A stretch of 64,000 bases of DNA from Limnephilus marmoratus (GCA_917880885.1 OU862910.1:52505285-52569284); one strand, 5' to 3'. Shown: positions 20,563 to 31,423, counted from the stretch's first letter. Notes: generated by a model from the letters alone, not told the origin. Translations and numbers: made by a program.

Positions 20563-22053
20563 CGACCGTCAATTGTTTCTGGTAAAAGGCATTGGTGGTA
20601 GAAGTTTTTCTAACAGTGGTTCAATTTTTTGCCAGATTGAATCGTCCCTTTCAATTTTTTCATACGGCAAACCTTTAGGACTCCACACGACAAAATAACA
20701 GTATTTACGACGAGTAATGTGTAACTGGCCTTGTACTTGGTAGAAGTAATTGTGATTCCGTTTTAATGTTGAAGCATTGTCTTCAATTTTACAGTTATCA
20801 ATTTTTTTTGTTCAAATCCTTCTTCTGGTGACATATTTACTATACTATATGGGCATTTCACTTCAATTATAGAATCCTTGCCAAAAAGGCCATCCGGACT
20901 TGCCGCTAAAAAGTTTTTGTTTTCATCGATAAATAGTCCACAGGCGAATACCTCTAATTTTGTTTCTTTTGTAAATTGCTCAATTGCTTGGTTTTCATTT
21001 TCTTTCCCATAATTTGTGGCCATATTTCCTTTAAATGGCGAGTACAGTAGCGAGTTTAATACTCTCGCAACTGAAGTTTTTGGCCGTAGCTTACATATTT
21101 TTGTCCAAAGTTAGAAGCTGTAAGCCGCTTACGCCTTTCAATTGTCCACAAATTATTATTGCTTTGGCCCACCGTATTCCTTTCGAGTTCATCCTTATTC
21201 GATGGAGATAATTCTTTGAAAAATTCCTCTTTATCGTTTCAAATAATTCAGCTGGCATATCTGGATCTAATTCCAATTGACCATAATTTTCATCAGGCCC
21301 TGCAACTTTTTTTCTCTTTTCTGTCGTGTTTTCGTAATACCTTAGTTTTATTTTTCGACATCTCTGTATTGTCTCCTTCGAACGTCGTTTTCTTTCAATA
21401 AAATGCTTCGTGTAGTTGCCAGGACTGTGGCCTTGGATTTTTTTTGTATTCGTGAATGGGTTGTCATTTCACTATTCCACGAAGTTACTGCTCAAGAAGC
21501 TCAACTGCTGAAGTTATCCCATTTTTGTAAAATTTGCTCTTTTTCCGCCTATAAATTTGGCTATAACGTTGTTGAATTGCTCCACAGTGTTATTTGTCAC
21601 GTTAATAATAAGACTTTCTGCATTTGCTATTAGAGACGACAATAATTGTTGAATATCAGTCCTGTTCCACAATCTTGAAGATCGCTTACTAAATTTGGAT
21701 CATTAGTATACTTCTCCGACTTGCAATAGTATGACGAACATTTTGTATGATCACCAAAAACATGGTTTGCGGCATTTTTTTGTCCATTTTCAGATTTTTT
21801 ACTTTATCACTTTGTGCCGTGTTTTCTTGCTCTTTTCTGTAATTTACTGCTCAAACTATAGCTTTTCTCATACGTAAAACGTTTGCTTCAACCTTTTTCC
21901 TTATGTGAACTGGTACAAAGCCTTTAGCGTTGTTGGTTTTTTTTCTAAGTGCTTTTATTTTATTGCAAAAATTGCGAAGTAAGTGATTTTTGCACTTTTT
22001 TTTGTACTATGAAGTTGGGCCTGAAGCCTTGGGTTGAAGTTTCGCTAATATTG
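20563..22053 (-). pseudogene. Decayed Mutator-like / YqaJ-nuclease protein gene
   Basis: Read on the minus strand from 22,053 down, several frames join into one recognisable insect protein type. The order is a 'CKNHLLRNFCNKIKAL' block, 'GFVPVHIRKKVEANVLRMRK', 'AANHVFGDHTKC', 'NNTVEQFNNVIAKFIGGKR', then 'GLFIDENKNFLAASPDGLFG' with 'IIEVKCPYS', and finally 'YFYQVQGQLHITRRKYC'. The last three blocks are the YqaJ (lambda-exonuclease-like) nuclease domain: D of SPDG and the E-x-K of EVK are its metal-binding core. The upstream part resembles the Mutator-like transposase region that accompanies YqaJ in many repetitive insect genes. At least four frameshifts or stops occur (for example near 21,635, 21,780 and 21,860). 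A mobile-element origin is an inference, and I could not find terminal repeats. Confidence 0.75.
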
Positions 22054-22374
22054 TCTTCATGTAATTAAATATTACAATTTAAGGTTTTATAAAGTTGAAA
22101 ATAAAAATAAAAAGTTTTGAAGTTTAAAAAAATTATATATTTGTTTCCTTTATTTCAAACTGACTGTAATAAATATTTAAAAAAAATGTGTAGGTAAATC
22201 TATCTATAGGTAAAAGACCAACATTTTTTATTGAATTTTGAACGAACTAACACATCCTTTTTTGTATTTACTGCTTAAAGAAACTCAAAAATACAGGAGT
22301 ACAAATCAAACCTCAGCAAGCGATATATCTAACATTTTAAACATTATTATTTACAAACATGTCAACTCACACGT

Positions 22375-23422
22375 TGTCACGTAAATAATTATCAATTTGT
22401 GATATAATTATTTACCTGACCACTAACCTGATAATTTGAACAGCACGGAATGGATTGGCAACACTTTTTTTCTCTCTGGTTTTTACTTTTTGAATTGGCA
22501 CCGTACGGGAAGCCGGTGTTGATTCGACTTGTCACTTTAGTGATAGTTTTGGATTTAAAAAAATGGGATAATCTCTTCGTTACAAATTGTTTTAAACGAT
22601 TTTAATCGCGAGCCGGGCGATGTACATTTTGCAAACGCTTCTTTCTGATGTGATCGGAACGCTGTTTCTAATGTGATTGGTCGCCGCCATTGGGACCGAT
22701 ATTTATCCGCGAAATAACGGTATTGTAAATTACCTACATAATCGCGACTGGCATATTGAAAAGCTTTGCGAGGGAGAGTCCTTATGACCTGGTACGGTTA
22801 TTGCTGCTCATATTTGTGACGGATGGTCACTCGGCGTTCATTTCCTGATGAGGTGTGCTGACGGAAATCGTGTTTCATCCGGTGGGCTCAACCGGAGCGC
22901 TGGTGCTGATCTTGGATGCTGCTCCCTGGCGGGGAGTCCTCATTCTCTGGCCTTCCTGGGGGTCTTTCCTGGTTCCCATCCTGGAGATTGCGAGAGAATA
23001 TGGCCCGCGGTTCATCAACGCGCTATATTCAAGTAAATTAAGAGTTCGTGTCAGTGTAGAATTAGATAAAGATCCATGGTCCGCAGGTACGATATTTCTT
23101 TCTGCTTAATTATATTCCTGTCAAATCTGTTATGAATCTGTTATGTTTCAGAATCTGTTATGTTTTTGGGGATGTGAAACCCGGCCCCTCAAAAGGGCAA
23201 CATTGTTATGTTCTTTATAAAATTATACTGGGCTTTGGCTGTTTTGGAAATGAACTCTTTTATTGCTGAAACCAATTTAACCTCACAAGTAGAAACCTGT
23301 TTTCGTTTATTCCCAAACATTCTTGTTCTTTTTTTATTCTGAAAAAAAAAAAAAGCAGAACCTTCCTACATTACGGATCGCTAGGACCCACATAACCTGA
23401 GAGAGAGAGAGATAACCTTATA
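22375..23422 (+). repeat. 5' LTR
   Basis: Starts TGTCACGTAAATAATTATC and ends ATAACCTTATA, so the termini are TG...TA rather than the common TG...CA. A GC-richer core (about 22,840-23,020) is followed by an A-rich stretch and a GA-repeat near the end. In LTRs the U3 part would hold the promoter; I could not place the transcription start. A short ORF inside (84 codons, 22,855-23,109) is identical in both LTRs and has no recognisable domain. Confidence 0.97.
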
Positions 23423-23424
23423 TT

Positions 23425-23438
23425 TGGCGCTCCCAACG
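23425..23438 (+). promoter_or_regulatory. Primer binding site
   Basis: TGGCGCTCCCAACG begins two bases after the LTR. It begins with TGG, complementary to the tRNA CCA end, and resembles a tRNA-Lys-type site with two extra bases. The exact primer tRNA is not assigned. Confidence 0.7.
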
Positions 23439-24060
23439 TTTTAAGTTGAATATTCTGCTTTTGGTGCCCGTATATTCTAACGGTCTGTTATGTTTTAAGT
23501 TTCTGCTTCTTTTTCCGAATTTTCAAGGTTGGATATGTATTATTCATTAATATCTTCATACTGTTATAATGGTACCAGTGTGTGTGTGTAGATGCGTTAT
23601 AAATGTTATAATGGATTATATGAAATATTTCGCGGTAGTTTGAAATTTAGTGCATATTATTATGTCATTTTTTTTGCTTTGCTTTAATTTGTATTGGTTT
23701 CCGGTTGAGCTTCGTTCGCTCTCAAATTTTGTGTAACGTAAACATAAATATACCTTCTAGAACAGCTTCGTTCTTTTTTTTCGGATAATATTTTCGGGAC
23801 ATTTTTGTAGGCTGGCAAGTTTGTCTATGGTTATGTCAGTTGTTATTACAGATCAGCTGATAGCGATTTTTGTTGACATGTGTCAGATGTCAAACGGTAT
23901 TCTATTATACTTCGATTGTGTTATCGTAATAACTTTATAAACAATTTTCCGGACTTAATATAGTGTTATTCGGTTTATTTCATAAATATTAACTATTTTA
24001 TATGGAATCATTTGGAATTTTTTCTTCGTTTTTTTACATAAATAAATTCCATTTGACAAA
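23439..24060 (+). other. Untranslated leader of the Gypsy element
   Basis: About 620 bp between the primer site and the gag ATG, AT-rich with a short TG run (about 23,577-23,590). Such leaders usually contain the packaging signal; no motif can be pinned down by eye. Confidence 0.6.
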
Positions 24061-25029
24061 ATGTCGTTGTCTAACATCAACGGGGCCTCAAAAGAGGAAA
24101 TGATTCAGATGCTTTCTGACGTTAATATTACTCCAGAACCCACTTTGTCCGCCATGAGAGAGCAAGCGCGAATTTACAACAGGAACCTTAAACAATCTAG
24201 TGGTACTTCTTCTCAACAAGAAACAAGCAGTGATGAAAGTCCTAATACAAATACCAACATAACTAATAATTATTATCAGAATATAACTACAAATCCTTCC
24301 GTACATAGCTGGGGTGTTAAGTTTAACGGATCTTCAGACATCCGTGACTTTATACAACGTGTGGAGGAGTTATCTAGGTGTCGTCGTATTGAGTTGCCGC
24401 TTGTTGTCACTTCGTTTGCTGACCTTTTGGAGGGAAGAGCATTGCTATGGTATCGTACCATTTATAAAGATAATTTAACTTGGCTAGAACTGAAAAAACT
24501 AATTTTATCTCGTTTTGATCCAATCGCTAACCAAACCGAAGCTTTAAAAGCTCTCTTCTCTATGAAACAGAAGTATAATCAAAGCGTAGTTGATTATGTT
24601 GAAGACGTGCAATTAGCTAATTTAAGATTAAACGTTCAACTTCCGGAAGAACAAATTGTGGATTTAGTGTGCAATAGCCTATTGCCGAAATATGCTCTTG
24701 TTATTGCTTATTTTGAGGATAAAAATTTAAATTCCTTAATTAGTGTTTGTAAGCGATTTGAAAAAAGTTTAGCTATTTCCGACGATGAAGCAAATTCGGT
24801 CAAAGACAAGAATAAACCGTCATCCGTTCCGTTGAATAATAATGCTGCACCTTCTTCCTCTTCTTCTTCTTCTTCACCTTCTGCACAATTTTATAGAAAT
24901 AAATTACTTTGCGCTTATTGTAATATAAAAGGTCATTCCAAGCCGTTTTGTAGAAAATGGAAGTTTGATTCTCAGAAGAATCATACCAAGCGACAAGCTA
25001 ATCCTGAACGACATAATTCAAAAAACTAG
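24061..25029 (+). CDS. gag: Gag polyprotein of the Gypsy element
   Basis: 322 residues. It forms the capsid-like particle and packages element RNA. Residues about 80-250 match the retrotransposon gag fold: 'KFNGSSDIRDFIQRVEEL', then 'LEGRALLWY' and 'LILSRFDP', with 'LVCNSLLPKY' later. A serine-rich linker (about 263-273) leads to a single zinc knuckle CX2CX4HX4C at 284-297. The basic tail ends at TAG (25,027-25,029). The ATG at 24,061 is preceded by 'tttgacaaa', with no competing upstream ATG in frame nearby. The final sense codons AAA-AAC form part of the frameshift site leading into pol. Complete and unbroken. Confidence 0.95.
   Translation: MSLSNINGASKEEMIQMLSDVNITPEPTLSAMREQARIYNRNLKQSSGTSSQQETSSDESPNTNTNITNNYYQNITTNPSVHSWGVKFNGSSDIRDFIQRVEELSRCRRIELPLVVTSFADLLEGRALLWYRTIYKDNLTWLELKKLILSRFDPIANQTEALKALFSMKQKYNQSVVDYVEDVQLANLRLNVQLPEEQIVDLVCNSLLPKYALVIAYFEDKNLNSLISVCKRFEKSLAISDDEANSVKDKNKPSSVPLNNNAAPSSSSSSSSPSAQFYRNKLLCAYCNIKGHSKPFCRKWKFDSQKNHTKRQANPERHNSKN
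25020..25026 (+). promoter_or_regulatory. -1 ribosomal frameshift heptamer A AAA AAC (gag/pol)
   Basis: Gag codons tca-aaa-aac-tag place A AAA AAC in the X XXY YYZ register immediately before the stop. The -1 frame is open from here (cta-gac-ggg...) and is the same frame as pol. Two small stems follow: GGGG/CCCC at 25,032-25,042 and CTAGC/GCTAG at 25,051-25,066, at a suitable distance for a stimulatory structure. Confidence 0.85.
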
Positions 25030-25115
25030 ACGGGGGTCCCCCACATTCTGCTAGCGAGGATGCTAGGAGACCACCGATAGTTTCAAACTCGAGTACCAGT
25101 CCCATCGACCATGAC

Positions 25116-28100
25116 ATGGACGCATTCATGCCGATGATGACCAGCGGTCAAGATATTAGACCTCATGTTAATATTGCAATTAACAATTTAGTTTTTTCAG
25201 CTCTTTTGGATAGCGGAGCTAGTGTGAGTTGTTTTGGTGGTTCACTGTATAGGTTTTTCTTAAGTTTAGGTTTTAAGTTAGATAAGCTTGATTCTTACGT
25301 TACCACCGCGGATGGTAAACATCAAGATGTAATTGGTACTATGCGGGTACTAGTTACTTTTAATAGTATTAAGAAATATATAATTTTTTTTGTAATTCCG
25401 TCTCTTTCTCCCGTGATTGTTTTGGGAGTCGACTTTTGGAAACAATTTGACATCGCTCCTCAATTGTTTTCAAAGGCCAACAGTGGACGTGATGTTGAGA
25501 ATACTTTAAGTGAAATTCGCAAGATCACATCAGCTTCCCTACTGTCCCCTCAAGACAATCATAGGCTAAATAATGTAATTGATAAATTTAAGTCAATTTC
25601 GTTTGAAAAATGTGGACTGGGTCGTACTCATTTAGTGCAGCATAAAATTAATACAACAGGAGATCCCATTAAGCAACGGTATTACCCTTTGTCTCAAACT
25701 CGTCAGCAACAACTTGAATCACAACTTAAGGAAATGTTAGATTTAGGTGTTGTTCGCCGTTCGCGTTCGGCTTGGTCGAATCCGGTTTTGATCGTGCCTA
25801 AGAAGGATGGTTCTGCAAGGTTCTGCTTGGACTCTAGGAAACTTAACAGCGTCACGACAAGGGATTCGTACCCCTTGCCGTATATTTCGCGCATTTTAGA
25901 CAAGCTACGTGGTGCACGCTTTATAACCTCTATTGATTTATCGAAAAGTTTTTGGCAGATACCTTTACATAAGGACTCTTGTTCTAAAACGGCTTTTGTT
26001 GTACCAGGTCATGGACTTTTTGAATTTGTTAGGATGCCATTTGGTCTGAAAAATGCACCTAGTGAATTACAGCGTCTTGTTGATGCTCTTTTTGGTCCAG
26101 AGTTCGATGAAAACGTTTTCTGCTACCTGGATGATTTAATTATTATTTCAGAAGATTTTGAGTCACATTTAGAATTGTTAAATAAAGTTTTCACACGTAT
26201 TAAAGAAGCAGGTTTAACAATTAATCTCAAAAAATGTGAGTTTTGTAAGGACGAGTTGAAGTATCTGGGTTATATTGTTGATGCAAAGGGTCTTCGCACA
26301 GATCCAGTCAAGCTAGAGTCTATTCGAACTTACCCCACTCCTAAGAATTCTAAACAGTTAAAAGCATTTATTGGACTTTGTGGATATTATAGACGTTTCA
26401 TCAAGAATTTTTCCACAATAGCGGCCCCTTTAACAAGACTCACTGGCTCAAGAAAGGGGGTGAGTAATTTTTCTTGGTCTTCAGAGGCTGAAGACTCTTT
26501 TAAAAAATTAAAAAAGGCATTAACTTCCGCGCCAGTTATCAATTGTCCTGATTTTTCACTTCCTTTTACCATACACTGTGACGCGAGCAACGTTGGGATA
26601 GGCGGAGTGCTCACACAGGTCTTTGAAGGAGAAGAACACCCGGTTTCTTTTTTTTCTAGGTGTTTGAACATTCACGAGCGAAACTACGGCGTGACGGAGC
26701 GCGAACTCTTAGCGGTGTTAGATTCGGTGAATCACTTCAGGCCCTACATAGAGGGAGTTCACTTCACAGTAGTAACTGACCACTCCAGTTTGCAATGGCT
26801 AGTGTCTTTATCAAATCCGACAGGCAGACTTGCACGTTGGTCTACCCGCCTTTCTCAATTTTCTTTTGACGTAGTCCACAGGAAGGGTAAATTTAATACT
26901 GTACCCGACGCTCTTTCGCGTAAAGACGATTTAACTATTGGAGCCATTGACAACCTTCCTACTAGCACGGATAATTGGTACAATAACTTATTTACTAATT
27001 GTAAAAATAATCCTCAACGTTTTAATAATTTTCAAATTAAGGATAATTGTTTATTTCGTCACTCTAAGTCCCGTTTCGCTCTACAGGAGGATACAGCTTG
27101 GAAGCTGGTAGTTCCTTTTAAGGACCGTAACGCTATTTTAAGTAAAGAACACGAATCTATTAGCTCTTGCCACCCAGGTGTATTCAGAACATATAAGAAA
27201 GTTCAACTCCGTTATTTTTGGCCGGGTATGTATAATGATGTCAAAAAGTTTGTTAATAAATGTAAAACGTGCAAGGCACATAAAATAAATACATCTGCGC
27301 CGGCTGGCATTTCTACGAATCCAAAATTAGTCAACAGACCGATGCAAATGTTGTCTATCGACCTTGTTGGTCCTCTTCCACGTAGTTACGCGGGATTTAT
27401 GTACATTTTATCGGTTGTTGACGTTTTTTCGAAATATACTTGGATTTTTCCGCTCAGAAATGCTACTGCTAAAAGCATTGTTAAAAATGTAGAACAATAT
27501 ATTTTCTTGGTACACGGTGTTCCGCAAACTTTTATATGTGATAACGGGAAACAATTTGTCTCAAAAGAATTTAAACAATTGTTATCAGATTATAATGTTC
27601 CCATGCCTTTTTATAACGCTTATTACACCCCGCAAAATAATGTAGTTGAGCGGTATAACCAAACTATCGGGACTGCCTTGTCTATCTTGACCGAGTCTGA
27701 CCATCGTAATTGGTCCAGATTTCTGCCTCAGATTCAGTCAGCCTTGAATAATACGGTTAATTTCGCAACAGGTTTCACGCCTTTTTTCCTCATGCACGGA
27801 AGAGAACAAATCATTGACGGAAAATTTCATGAAATAAATATTTCTTCTGGTGTCGCAGACACTACCCTAAAACAATCTAGAAGTGAATTTGCTAAAAAAT
27901 TGGAAGAGTTAGCTCCAATTTATGAGCAAGTTTCTAATGCATTACTACAAGCTTTTAAAAAGAATGCCCAACACTACAACTTGCGTCGTAAGTCGGTTAT
28001 TTATGATGTTGGAGACGTCATTTGGAGGAAAAATTTTGTTCAATCCAGTGGACCAGATTATTTCTCTCATAAATTGGCACCTAGATTTGTTCGCAATGTC

Positions 28101-28199
28101 ATAAAGGGTAAAGTCTCTGATTTAATTTATACTTTGGCAGATATGAAAGGAAAAATAGTAGGAAATTTTCACGTCAAGGATATCGTTCGTTTAGACTAA
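25116..28199 (+). CDS. pol: Pol polyprotein: protease, RT, RNase H, integrase
   Basis: 1,027 residues from the first ATG; the frame is open about 30 codons further upstream to the frameshift site. The aspartic protease has DSGA at 32-35. The reverse transcriptase (about 180-400) has 'FDENVFCYLDDL' with YLDD at 337-340. RNase H starts with 'IHCDAS' (D489) and includes 'VTDHSSLQWL'. The integrase has an HHCC zinc region ('CHPG' ... 'CKTC'), then D749, D809 and E845, giving the DX35E spacing of retroviral-type integrases. A C-terminal region ('KLAPRFV' ... 'VHFVKD'-like ending in 'GNFHVKDIVRLD') resembles the GPY/F module. All catalytic residues are present and there is no internal stop. No envelope ORF follows. 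Confidence 0.96.
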   Translation: MDAFMPMMTSGQDIRPHVNIAINNLVFSALLDSGASVSCFGGSLYRFFLSLGFKLDKLDSYVTTADGKHQDVIGTMRVLVTFNSIKKYIIFFVIPSLSPVIVLGVDFWKQFDIAPQLFSKANSGRDVENTLSEIRKITSASLLSPQDNHRLNNVIDKFKSISFEKCGLGRTHLVQHKINTTGDPIKQRYYPLSQTRQQQLESQLKEMLDLGVVRRSRSAWSNPVLIVPKKDGSARFCLDSRKLNSVTTRDSYPLPYISRILDKLRGARFITSIDLSKSFWQIPLHKDSCSKTAFVVPGHGLFEFVRMPFGLKNAPSELQRLVDALFGPEFDENVFCYLDDLIIISEDFESHLELLNKVFTRIKEAGLTINLKKCEFCKDELKYLGYIVDAKGLRTDPVKLESIRTYPTPKNSKQLKAFIGLCGYYRRFIKNFSTIAAPLTRLTGSRKGVSNFSWSSEAEDSFKKLKKALTSAPVINCPDFSLPFTIHCDASNVGIGGVLTQVFEGEEHPVSFFSRCLNIHERNYGVTERELLAVLDSVNHFRPYIEGVHFTVVTDHSSLQWLVSLSNPTGRLARWSTRLSQFSFDVVHRKGKFNTVPDALSRKDDLTIGAIDNLPTSTDNWYNNLFTNCKNNPQRFNNFQIKDNCLFRHSKSRFALQEDTAWKLVVPFKDRNAILSKEHESISSCHPGVFRTYKKVQLRYFWPGMYNDVKKFVNKCKTCKAHKINTSAPAGISTNPKLVNRPMQMLSIDLVGPLPRSYAGFMYILSVVDVFSKYTWIFPLRNATAKSIVKNVEQYIFLVHGVPQTFICDNGKQFVSKEFKQLLSDYNVPMPFYNAYYTPQNNVVERYNQTIGTALSILTESDHRNWSRFLPQIQSALNNTVNFATGFTPFFLMHGREQIIDGKFHEINISSGVADTTLKQSRSEFAKKLEELAPIYEQVSNALLQAFKKNAQHYNLRRKSVIYDVGDVIWRKNFVQSSGPDYFSHKLAPRFVRNVIKGKVSDLIYTLADMKGKIVGNFHVKDIVRLD

Positions 28200-30359
28200 T
28201 TATTACTTTAAGTACATTATAGGAAGCCAATGTCGTGGTGTGTAAGACTACCAACCTTCCACTCCATTTCATTTGTTTCTTTATGTGTTTGTTCAGGTTA
28301 TGTGTCTTGGAGTTTGGTACCTCCAAAGCATGTGGTCGGAGTAAACGCAATATTCTAGTTTATTGATGATAAACGGTTATTTACCCTCGTTCAACTAGAA
28401 TCTGATCTGATGATCAGTGGCGCCCAAACCTTAAGTCATTATTTTTTTTTCTCTCTCCTTCACATGACTTATTTTTTTTTTCTCTCAAGTGATATATATA
28501 ATTAGATTGGATATGAGTATTTCTCGTTTTTTTTAGTAGACACCCTGTCTATATTATTTCTGTCAGTATTATCACTGCAATGCACACACGCACACATTGG
28601 TATCGCATCTCTACTCCGTCAGTTAACGGATATTTTGTATTGTTCCCTACTTTTAAATCTAAATCCATTTTTTTTTTTCTCTAGTTCAGTGGAGCTTTCT
28701 TTCCATTTTGTCGTCCCTCCGACATGCCTTATAACCAAAGATCCTCCAAGGAACTAGAGAACAAAATATATTCTTAAGTGTAGTTCTTTGTGTAGCAGAG
28801 ATTTGAGCAACTTTCTGGTATACAAAATGTGTATATTTTCATAAATAGATTTTATTATATAATAAATAGATTATATTTAGCTAGTATTTGTTACAATTAA
28901 GTTTGGTTTAGCTTTCCTTAAAGTGAATAATATTAAGTCATAGTTTATTAACAACATTATTATGTCTTTCTAACAAAGGTAGTACTGCTTCGGCATACTT
29001 TCCTATTAAGTAATTCCAGCATGGAATATATAATACTCTACCTCTAGCACAGGAGAGCGTATTTTTGTATAGCTTATAGTCATAAGTAAAATATTTATAT
29101 TAGTCTTACTGCTGAAACACCAGTGTTTCTCTACACAATTTTGTACCTAGTGTCATTCAAATGTTTTGATTGATCACCAATTTAGATAGTGTCGATTATC
29201 ACAATATATTCGATCACCAATACATATTGTCTGTTCAAGAAATTTTGCCTTTTGCTTACTTTTGAAGTAATATTTTGAAGGATCTCCGTCTACGGTGTGA
29301 TCTCAGTCTTTTTCTTGTGCAAACTATGTACACTGTTTTAGTTATTAAAATGGCTTGTACTCTATATATTTTTTCATAGTGGTTCACTACTATTAGCTAG
29401 GTTTTTTTTGTTAAATTGTAATCCCTATGCATTCAGCTAAACATTCTAGATTCTGTTTCGCTTGTCTTTGTGTTCCTACTGATACTCATTGTTACCACTT
29501 GTAGACAGGTATATCTTTGGTATTGTAAAACCTGATCTAATTTTTTAATTTTGAAACATAGGTATTTCTTATTATGTAAACCCTATTGTAACCACCTGTA
29601 CGGATAGGTATTTCTAAAAAATGTAAACCCTAATCTAACCACTTTTAGTAGACAAGTTTTGCAATCTTGGTCTAACTAATTCATTAATACACAAGTACTA
29701 CTCATATACTTATGGTTCTACATTGTTATAAATCTTTTTTTTAAACTTAATTAAACTAAGTTAAATATCTGTGAAAGATATTCCTCATTCTAGGTTTAAT
29801 GTCTGTTCTGTATTTTGTTGAATAAAATTCTATGTTAACCTATTAGACCTGTTGGACCTAGGTAGATAGAATAGTTACCTTTTCGCTATTAATAAATAGC
29901 CTAAATTCAGTGAAGTGAGGGATGGTTGACCACCCTAAAGTGAAGCCTCTTTTTTAATGGCAAAATTTCCTGCTGAAGGAAAAGTGATGCTTTGTGCATA
30001 ATTTTTTTTCTTTTCATTGATTGTGTTCTTTATTTTTAAGATGTTCCCGATGTTAGGATGTCATGAGAATAACAGGTCTGGACTTCAGCCAGTAATGCCA
30101 GCACCCAGCTCCATCGTTGCTGAAGGTGTTGTAGACTCCTTATTCTCGTACCATCCTATTCTCATTGTTCTTTCAATCTATCTAGATTTATATGATTTAT
30201 TGTTTATGATTGCTAATGGTTACTTGTTGTAAAATTTCTAGATACCTGATGGACCTATCTTCTAGTTAGTTAGTTAGTTAGTGTACCTTTATTTTTTTAT
30301 TTGTTTATTTTTTTTTTACATCGGAACCGTGGATTTCATGTTTGGGGCCAAACATTTTC
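28200..30359 (+). other. Long non-coding 3' region of the Gypsy element
   Basis: About 2.2 kb between the pol stop and the polypurine tract with no ORF above 71 codons. It holds degenerate tandem units: three imperfect ~50-bp copies around 'taggtatttct...tgtaaaccct' between about 29,494 and 29,650, paired 'gatcaccaat' motifs at 29,170-29,225, and (TTAG)4 at about 30,265. This is the place where an env gene lies in errantiviruses; I see no signal peptide, fusion or transmembrane signature. Confidence 0.8.
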
Positions 30360-30360
30360 G

Positions 30361-30375
30361 TGAGAAGGGGGGAAT
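30361..30375 (+). promoter_or_regulatory. Polypurine tract
   Basis: 'gagaaggggggaat' directly abuts the 3' LTR. It is the expected RNase-H-resistant primer for plus-strand synthesis. Confidence 0.85.
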
Positions 30376-31423
30376 TGTCACGTAAATAATTATCAATTTG
30401 TGATATAATTATTTACCTGACCACTAACCTGATAATTTGAACAGCACGGAATGGATTGGCAACACTTTTTTTCTCTCTGGTTTTTACTTTTTGAATTGGC
30501 ACCGTACGGGAAGCCGGTGTTGATTCGACTTGTCACTTTAGTGATAGTTTTGGATTTAAAAAAATGGGATAATCTCTTCGTTACAAATTGTTTTAAACGA
30601 TTTTAATCGCGAGCCGGGCGATGTACATTTTGCAAACGCTTCTTTCTGATGTGATCGGAACGCTGTTTCTAATGTGATTGGTCGCCGCCATTGGGACCGA
30701 TATTTATCCGCGAAATAACGGTATTGTAAATTACCTACATAATCGCGACTGGCATATTGAAAAGCTTTGCGAGGGAGAGTCCTTATGACCTGGTACGGTT
30801 ATTGCTGCTCATATTTGTGACGGATGGTCACTCGGCGTTCATTTCCTGATGAGGTGTGCTGACGGAAATCGTGTTTCATCCGGTGGGCTCAACCGGAGCG
30901 CTGGTGCTGATCTTGGATGCTGCTCCCTGGCGGGGAGTCCTCATTCTCTGGCCTTCCTGGGGGTCTTTCCTGGTTCCCATCCTGGAGATTGCGAGAGAAT
31001 ATGGCCCGCGGTTCATCAACGCGCTATATTCAAGTAAATTAAGAGTTCGTGTCAGTGTAGAATTAGATAAAGATCCATGGTCCGCAGGTACGATATTTCT
31101 TTCTGCTTAATTATATTCCTGTCAAATCTGTTATGAATCTGTTATGTTTCAGAATCTGTTATGTTTTTGGGGATGTGAAACCCGGCCCCTCAAAAGGGCA
31201 ACATTGTTATGTTCTTTATAAAATTATACTGGGCTTTGGCTGTTTTGGAAATGAACTCTTTTATTGCTGAAACCAATTTAACCTCACAAGTAGAAACCTG
31301 TTTTCGTTTATTCCCAAACATTCTTGTTCTTTTTTTATTCTGAAAAAAAAAAAAAGCAGAACCTTCCTACATTACGGATCGCTAGGACCCACATAACCTG
31401 AGAGAGAGAGAGATAACCTTATA
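30376..31423 (+). repeat. 3' LTR
   Basis: The same 1,048 bp as the 5' LTR, in direct orientation and with no length difference. It is followed by the ACGT target duplication at 31,424-31,427. Confidence 0.97.

Larger units (their letters stand above)
22375..31423 (+). mobile_element. Complete Ty3/Gypsy LTR retrotransposon, 9,049 bp
   Basis: Two 1,048-bp LTRs (22,375-23,422 and 30,376-31,423) are offset by exactly 8,001 bp. I saw no difference between them on reading. The target duplication is ACGT (22,371-22,374 and 31,424-31,427). Internal order: primer site, ~620-bp leader, gag, pol (protease, RT, RNase H, integrase), then 2.2 kb of non-coding DNA and a polypurine tract. The PR-RT-RH-IN order makes it Ty3/Gypsy. 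There is no envelope gene. Matching LTRs and intact frames indicate a recent insertion and a possibly active copy. It landed upstream of the decayed YqaJ gene. Confidence 0.97.

Noticed and set aside
20763..21023. Phage or bacterial contamination suggested by the YqaJ domain
   Set aside because: The surrounding blocks are of the insect repetitive type, the gene is decayed in situ and it is flanked by insect retroelements.
22855..23109. 84-codon ORF in the LTR as a possible accessory protein
   Set aside because: No signal peptide, domain or codon evidence. Identity between LTRs is expected from recent insertion.
29494..29650. CRISPR-like array
   Set aside because: Only three degenerate repeats, no regular spacers, and a eukaryotic context inside a retrotransposon.
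28200..30359. Hidden or frameshifted env gene
   Set aside because: I found no run of membrane, furin-site or coiled-coil features in the translated ORFs. The longest ORF is 71 codons.
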